Shown here piece after piece: positions 4,101-6,708 of a DNA stretch of 6,708 nt. A program made the translations under genes and the position numbers. The notes under the pieces are model-generated. The model saw only the letters and a list, made by a program, of their open reading frames with translations, did no database searches and was not told the origin of the DNA. The stretch comes from Candidatus Limimorpha equi (lineage in GTDB: Bacteria; Bacteroidota; Bacteroidia; Bacteroidales; F082). The first letter of the stretch is position 1, and every line of letters begins with the position of its first letter. The stretch covers positions 1-6,708 of the forward strand of contig JAGHSL010000359.1 in NCBI GenBank assembly GCA_018065885.1. Direction: 5' to 3'.

Positions 4101-6708
4101 AACAGCCGCCATTTCATGGTTCCTGAAAAAACAACCTTAAGTGCCGTCGATGAGAGCATTGTAGAAACGTATGAATATGGCTTCAAGAACCTGAGCGGGC
4201 ATTTTCCGACCAAGTGCTTCAAACCGTTCCAAAGGAATGTGAGGAAAAAGTATTATAAAAATGGCAGCAATTACAAGACGGAAACGGACATGATTTCGGC
4301 AGACGACTTCGATGAGTGGGGCAACGTACTGAAAACCACGAGGCAATACAGCGGCGATGGCGGACAGGTGGTGACGCATAGGAAATACCGTAACTTTTCA
4401 AACGGCGACTGGCGTTTTCTCGGCCTGGTGACTTCCGATTCGGTGGTCTACGCCTTATCACCCGGCGAAACGCCTATCGTGAAGTGCGTCGGTTACGAGT
4501 ATAACAACAAAGGCCGTGTGACGATGAAAACCCTGGAAAAGGATGCTCCGAACAGAACCGATGAGACCTACACTTATGATGGCTTCGGCAACATGACCTC
4601 GAAAACCGTTGCGTCGCAAGGCATATCGAAAACCGAAAGCATGACTTATTGTCCGAAAGGCATCTTCATGCTGTCGAAAACCGATGCCATGGGTCATACC
4701 ACAAGCTACACCTACCACAAGATCCGCTGCCTGCTGGCGACCGAAACCGACCCCAACGGCCTGACGACCAGCTATCACTACAACACCATCGGCGAACTTG
4801 ACCAAGTGATTCGTCCCGATGGAACCGAACAAAGAATGGGAAAGAGATGGATCAACGATTACATTATTCCATATTATGAACTCAATTACTTTTCCCATCC
4901 CGACTGCCCCGATTCGTTGAGGGTGGCCTATTACAGCTGGAGCCAGGAAAGCAATGGCCCGATGCTCTACAGTTTCTACGACCATCACCAGAACAAGCTG
5001 CGCGATGTGACGGTCAACAATGCGGGCGATTATGCCGACGACGACGAGACATACGTTGACTACGAATACGACTATACGACGGAAAAACGCATCCATGAAG
5101 GTTTCCTTTCAAAAAAATCGGTGCCTTACCTGCATCCGTACATCCCGCCTGAAGATCCTTATATGCACCGTCACGACTCGATGCCACCACCGCCTGAACC
5201 CGAAGCGCCTGACTTGCGGCATTGGTACCATTACCGTTACGACAACATGGACAGGCTTATGGTCACTACACGCGACGACGGTTATTCAAGTGCAAACCAT
5301 ATTTACAACGGACTGTGCGAAAACATGCAGGGCTTCGACGGACAGCAGAAACTGACCTTTTATCTGCCCAACGGCCTGCTTGACTCTGTTGTCGATTACG
5401 GCGACAACGGCAACAGCTACATGAAATATCGCTACTATGCCGATGGTAATGTGAAATCGGTGACGCTCAACGGCGATGCTTCGACCACCGTGAGCTATAC
5501 TTACGACAACTACGGCAACCTGGCCATGATGATTGACCCCGCACTCGATACCGTCGTCTACCGATACAACGCCTTCGGCGACCTGCTGCACTACACCGAC
5601 TCGAAAGGCACAACCGACTACGAATACGACCTGCTTGGACGCATGACACTCCGCCGTAACGCCGAAATGGAAACGCAGTGGAACTGGGATGCCGGAAATG
5701 CCATAGGGCAGCTTGAAAGCTCGCTCCAGACCAACCTGAACGGCGAGGTGAGGCAAGTGGAGGAGTTTTTCAAATACGACGAATATGGCCGCATGAAGGA
5801 ACATGCCCAGGCCATTGACGGCAGCGAACTGCTTGCTTTCAAATACGCCTACAACGCAAACGGCAGGCTGAAAAGCACCACCTATCCTTCGGGACTGAAA
5901 CTCACCAACACCTACGACACTTACGGTACGCTTGTCAAAATCAAGCATAACGGCAAGCCTATTTGGGAAGCCAAGAAATTCAACGCATACGGAACGCTCG
6001 ACGAGTACAAGACCAACAGGGTCTACACCGTGCAGCAGACCTTCGACACCATTACGGGCGACCTGACCTCAAAAAGGGTCAAGAGAGGCAATACCAGCTA
6101 TTTTTTACAACACTACCAGTGGGACAAGGAGCGAGGCAACCTCCTGTTGCGTAGCGATGCAATCACAGGATTGTCGGAGGACTTCGCCTACGACAATTTC
6201 AATCGGCTGATTACGATTACCACCAAAAAGAGCGGCAGCTTAGTGAACATGATTAAAATCCAATATGATGCCTTTGGCAACATCACCTACAAGGAAGATG
6301 CGGGCAGTTACGGCTATGCCGATGATGGCAACCCCTACAGCATCAACACTTTGAGTGGCGTTGCTCATGTGGACGACTTTGCCGAAGACCAATTAGCCAC
6401 CTACACCACCTTCAACAAGCTGGCCACGCTCGAGCAGGGCGACAAGCACTTGCAGATAGCCTACGGCCCCGACGACCAGCGCGTGTGGCAGCAGGTGACC
6501 GCCGGCGGCCAAAGCCGCGAGAAACGCTACTTCACCCAGCTCTATGAGACCGTGACCGAAGACGGCGTGACAAAAAATCTGCATTACCTGTACGCCCCTT
6601 CGGGACTTTTCGCTATCTTTGCCACATCCGACAACACTGAGACCATGCACTACACCTTCACCGACCACCAGGGCAGCCTTGCCGCCTATACCGGCAACGC
6701 CAAGGAAC
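1083..6708 (+). CDS. Giant secreted RHS/YD-repeat protein with Tc-toxin-B-like architecture (3' end outside window)
   Basis: The frame from ATG 1083 stays open for 1875 codons to the window end with no stop or frameshift. Domain order by residue: signal peptide 1-19 (likely cleavage S19|Q20); SpvB/TcB-like head with VPLELPSGPNGIKPDLAFVY, then GGDGIMGVRWSLGGMSKISR (about 114-162); five FG-GAP/VCBS calcium-loop motifs (541-777); a middle region with GRGFIGF at 980-986; YD repeats from about 1163, for example YTYDGFGNMT, YTYDNYGNL and QYDAFGNIT; and DHQGS at 1861-1865, the entry to the RHS core. In known Tc B subunits this order gives a beta-propeller plus an RHS shell enclosing a toxic C-terminus. 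Here a signal peptide is present and no TcA or TcC-type gene is visible, so the protein probably acts in the periplasm, at the surface or after secretion. A surface adhesin or polymorphic toxin is possible; the effector end is not in view. ATG 1083 is preferred because it begins the signal peptide. Confidence 0.9.
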   Translation, partial: MKRFVLFALMMAFVNAASSQSLKEYFDESFVLDAVLPGDTSYHYTASDNILMIDSFLYSPRMRNFGRFDIGEGKPQPVNHPGFGHNNGMGYGGAFSNSGMVGTIPYDFSVSETGAAVITVPLELPSGPNGIKPDLAFVYNSQGGDGIMGVRWSLGGMSKISRTPYTYEFNDYSAAITFSDDDQFSLDGMMLIKDDSGNGVRYYPEVIDGSYITVSSLGFMRHAANGWIYEYYAKYYLQNYTDPNDDDKPIEWHLSRAVDPFGNEIVYSYSNDVAEGSFLPRKIEYGHKVDGRYPYTVKFYYFYPEDSGILPTKYPYGWWDVDNGRPDTQKKYFSDRKENGTVGCFSRITQTLSFVKIISNAIEIPAQGGQSTIVTDFSNHCYKLNYMMEGDLKKPHLSLIEEGICTHDEEKIEEMKAIYPLNQREPLYFSWKTDSLSLQQQTPYVQGSSESLFSMEKNYDDNNDWTQECMLGGHFSKKYTNDFIYVIRKESTNEYYVKAFCNMSGYSGYNWVNGEYDYDVSEINDFLMGKNNLVKKFDICDTDADGIDEFMVVYLNTQGAPNCSVEIFKPNANGKFERNSLPSVPIPTDAALSLQVADFNGDQISDLMYLNPNTNGTKTVTFRISWAGYVFHEVVYGGSINNDNKIVLGDFDGDKHTSVLIISENQSEVHSEILRIIPNQGNGQERHQVQTFDLGNGLFPGYWDNHEFSSRIIAGDYNGDGKTDILDVDVFPLEEENWNFFFSKGNGLFEIMKRKDREFDKFDYLYPVDLNNDGCCDICCIAKNRKKIDEYYYQFEWYRFDYMIRPDYEKVNVFSESLTETTISYDSLGIAHILTYAKPFETYQADSLKSYFGNWAATIGTFNGLSNNQVFFCRPQIHNGNFKLKTVLTYYPENKTRHVIDTIIDGFGVSRIINYTPVACQDLSVFGRDAGEGKNAPDPIHLYRGNLDVVKQVKYESELDNFDDVVTDYYFKNARYDTHGRGFIGFDESLIEERSGKSIRKYYTYDNSRHFMVPEKTTLSAVDESIVETYEYGFKNLSGHFPTKCFKPFQRNVRKKYYKNGSNYKTETDMISADDFDEWGNVLKTTRQYSGDGGQVVTHRKYRNFSNGDWRFLGLVTSDSVVYALSPGETPIVKCVGYEYNNKGRVTMKTLEKDAPNRTDETYTYDGFGNMTSKTVASQGISKTESMTYCPKGIFMLSKTDAMGHTTSYTYHKIRCLLATETDPNGLTTSYHYNTIGELDQVIRPDGTEQRMGKRWINDYIIPYYELNYFSHPDCPDSLRVAYYSWSQESNGPMLYSFYDHHQNKLRDVTVNNAGDYADDDETYVDYEYDYTTEKRIHEGFLSKKSVPYLHPYIPPEDPYMHRHDSMPPPPEPEAPDLRHWYHYRYDNMDRLMVTTRDDGYSSANHIYNGLCENMQGFDGQQKLTFYLPNGLLDSVVDYGDNGNSYMKYRYYADGNVKSVTLNGDASTTVSYTYDNYGNLAMMIDPALDTVVYRYNAFGDLLHYTDSKGTTDYEYDLLGRMTLRRNAEMETQWNWDAGNAIGQLESSLQTNLNGEVRQVEEFFKYDEYGRMKEHAQAIDGSELLAFKYAYNANGRLKSTTYPSGLKLTNTYDTYGTLVKIKHNGKPIWEAKKFNAYGTLDEYKTNRVYTVQQTFDTITGDLTSKRVKRGNTSYFLQHYQWDKERGNLLLRSDAITGLSEDFAYDNFNRLITITTKKSGSLVNMIKIQYDAFGNITYKEDAGSYGYADDGNPYSINTLSGVAHVDDFAEDQLATYTTFNKLATLEQGDKHLQIAYGPDDQRVWQQVTAGGQSREKRYFTQLYETVTEDGVTKNLHYLYAPSGLFAIFATSDNTETMHYTFTDHQGSLAAYTGNAKE
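1422..1568 (+). other. SpvB/TcB-like N-terminal head motif
   Basis: Residues 114-162 contain the two hallmark strings of the SpvB/TcB N-terminal family. The first is an amphipathic VPLELPSGPNGIKPDL strand pair. The second is a glycine-rich turn, NSQGGDGIMGVRWSLGG, ending in SKISR. In Salmonella SpvB and in Tc B subunits the equivalent segment starts the non-catalytic body, and no ADP-ribosyltransferase motif is implied here. The segment distinguishes this protein from simple YD-repeat wall proteins. Confidence 0.8.
2703..3413 (+). other. Five FG-GAP/VCBS calcium-loop motifs, probable beta-propeller
   Basis: Motifs of the D-x-[DN]-x-D-G-x-x-D type occur at residues 541-550 (DTDADGIDEF), 598-606 (DFNGDQISD), 650-658 (DFDGDKHTS), 716-724 (DYNGDGKTD) and 769-777 (DLNNDGCCD). 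Start-to-start spacing is 57, 52, 66 and 53 residues, the size of one propeller blade each. The third copy ends in Ser where the closing Asp is expected, and the second has no Gly after the third acidic position. In Tc B proteins a comparable propeller contacts the TcA channel; no such partner is visible here. Confidence 0.75.
4020..4040 (+). other. GRGFIGF motif of the TcB-like middle region
   Basis: Residues 980-986 read GRGFIGF, preceded by ARYDTH and followed by DESLIEE. A G-[RK]-G-F-x-G-F segment preceded by a short strand recurs just before the YD repeats in Tc B-like and Bacteroidota RHS proteins, by my recollection of the family. It marks the transition from propeller to RHS shell. 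Confidence 0.6.
4569..6708 (+). other. YD/RHS repeat region running into the RHS core
   Basis: From about residue 1163, variants of the Y-x-Y-D-x-x-G-[NR]-[ILM] motif recur. Examples start near 1163 (YTYDGFGNM), 1471 (SYTYDNYGNL), 1563 (FKYDEYGRM), 1701 (FAYDNFNRL) and 1727 (QYDAFGNI). Spacing is irregular, with many degenerate copies. In solved RHS proteins these strands spiral into a hollow shell. The region ends in YLYAPSGLFAIF and HYTFTDHQGSLAAYTG, which correspond to the start of the RHS-associated core. The self-cleavage motif and the exchangeable C-terminus would lie further downstream. Confidence 0.85.
5124..5210 (+). other. Proline/histidine-rich insert in the YD region
   Basis: Residues 1348-1376 contain 11 prolines and 3 histidines in 29 positions, including PPPPEPEAP. 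This breaks the beta-strand YD pattern on either side and probably forms an extended loop or a plug segment projecting from the shell. No recognised domain matches it. Confidence 0.6.

Noticed and set aside
4458..5096. Long minus-strand frame of 212 codons, rich in Val, Ile and Phe
   Set aside because: It lies entirely antisense to the RHS giant. Its composition is what complementing repeated TAC/GAC/AAC codons produces, with no recognisable domain or signal. The + strand frame has clear family motifs over the same bases.
5286..5948. Long minus-strand frame of 220 codons with VVVGVA-like stretches that could suggest membrane segments
   Set aside because: It is antisense to well-formed YD repeats (YTYDNYGNL, YDEYGRM), and the hydrophobic runs are complements of Tyr-Asp and Asn codons. 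It is a shadow frame.

Overview
The window reads as Bacteroidota DNA, most likely Bacteroidales. The evidence is a small secreted protein ending in a type IX secretion system (T9SS) type A sorting domain, A-rich leader regions without Shine-Dalgarno sequences, signal peptides whose likely cleavage leaves an N-terminal glutamine, and a tail-fibre/S74-like C-terminus of a kind common in this phylum. All genes seen lie on the + strand. The species cannot be fixed from the sequence alone.

Layout: (1) 1-234 is the 3' end of a gene for a surface or fibre-type protein ending in a coiled coil. (2) 235-594 has no credible gene. It holds a nested inverted-repeat element (about 241-578) resembling a non-autonomous, MITE/REP-type repeat, with a 21-bp near-perfect palindrome at its centre. 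(3) 595-1062 encodes a complete 155-residue secreted protein made of a signal peptide, a single YD (RHS-type) motif and a T9SS sorting domain. (4) After a 20-nt gap, 1083-6708 is one uninterrupted reading frame of 1875 codons that leaves the window without a stop. It is a giant secreted RHS/YD-repeat protein with the domain order of the B component of Tc toxins: signal peptide, SpvB-like head, five FG-GAP/VCBS calcium-loop motifs (probable beta-propeller), a GRGFIGF-containing middle region, then YD repeats reaching the start of the RHS core (DHQGS). The core cleavage site and any variable C-terminal effector are outside the window.

How the genes may work together: the two secreted YD proteins are closely spaced and probably co-transcribed. 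The small one carries a T9SS export/anchoring signal together with one RHS-like strand motif, so it may be an anchor, chaperone or export partner for the giant. This is inference. The pairing is the most interesting feature of the window. Long valine-rich reading frames on the minus strand across the giant gene are treated as shadows of its repetitive codons.
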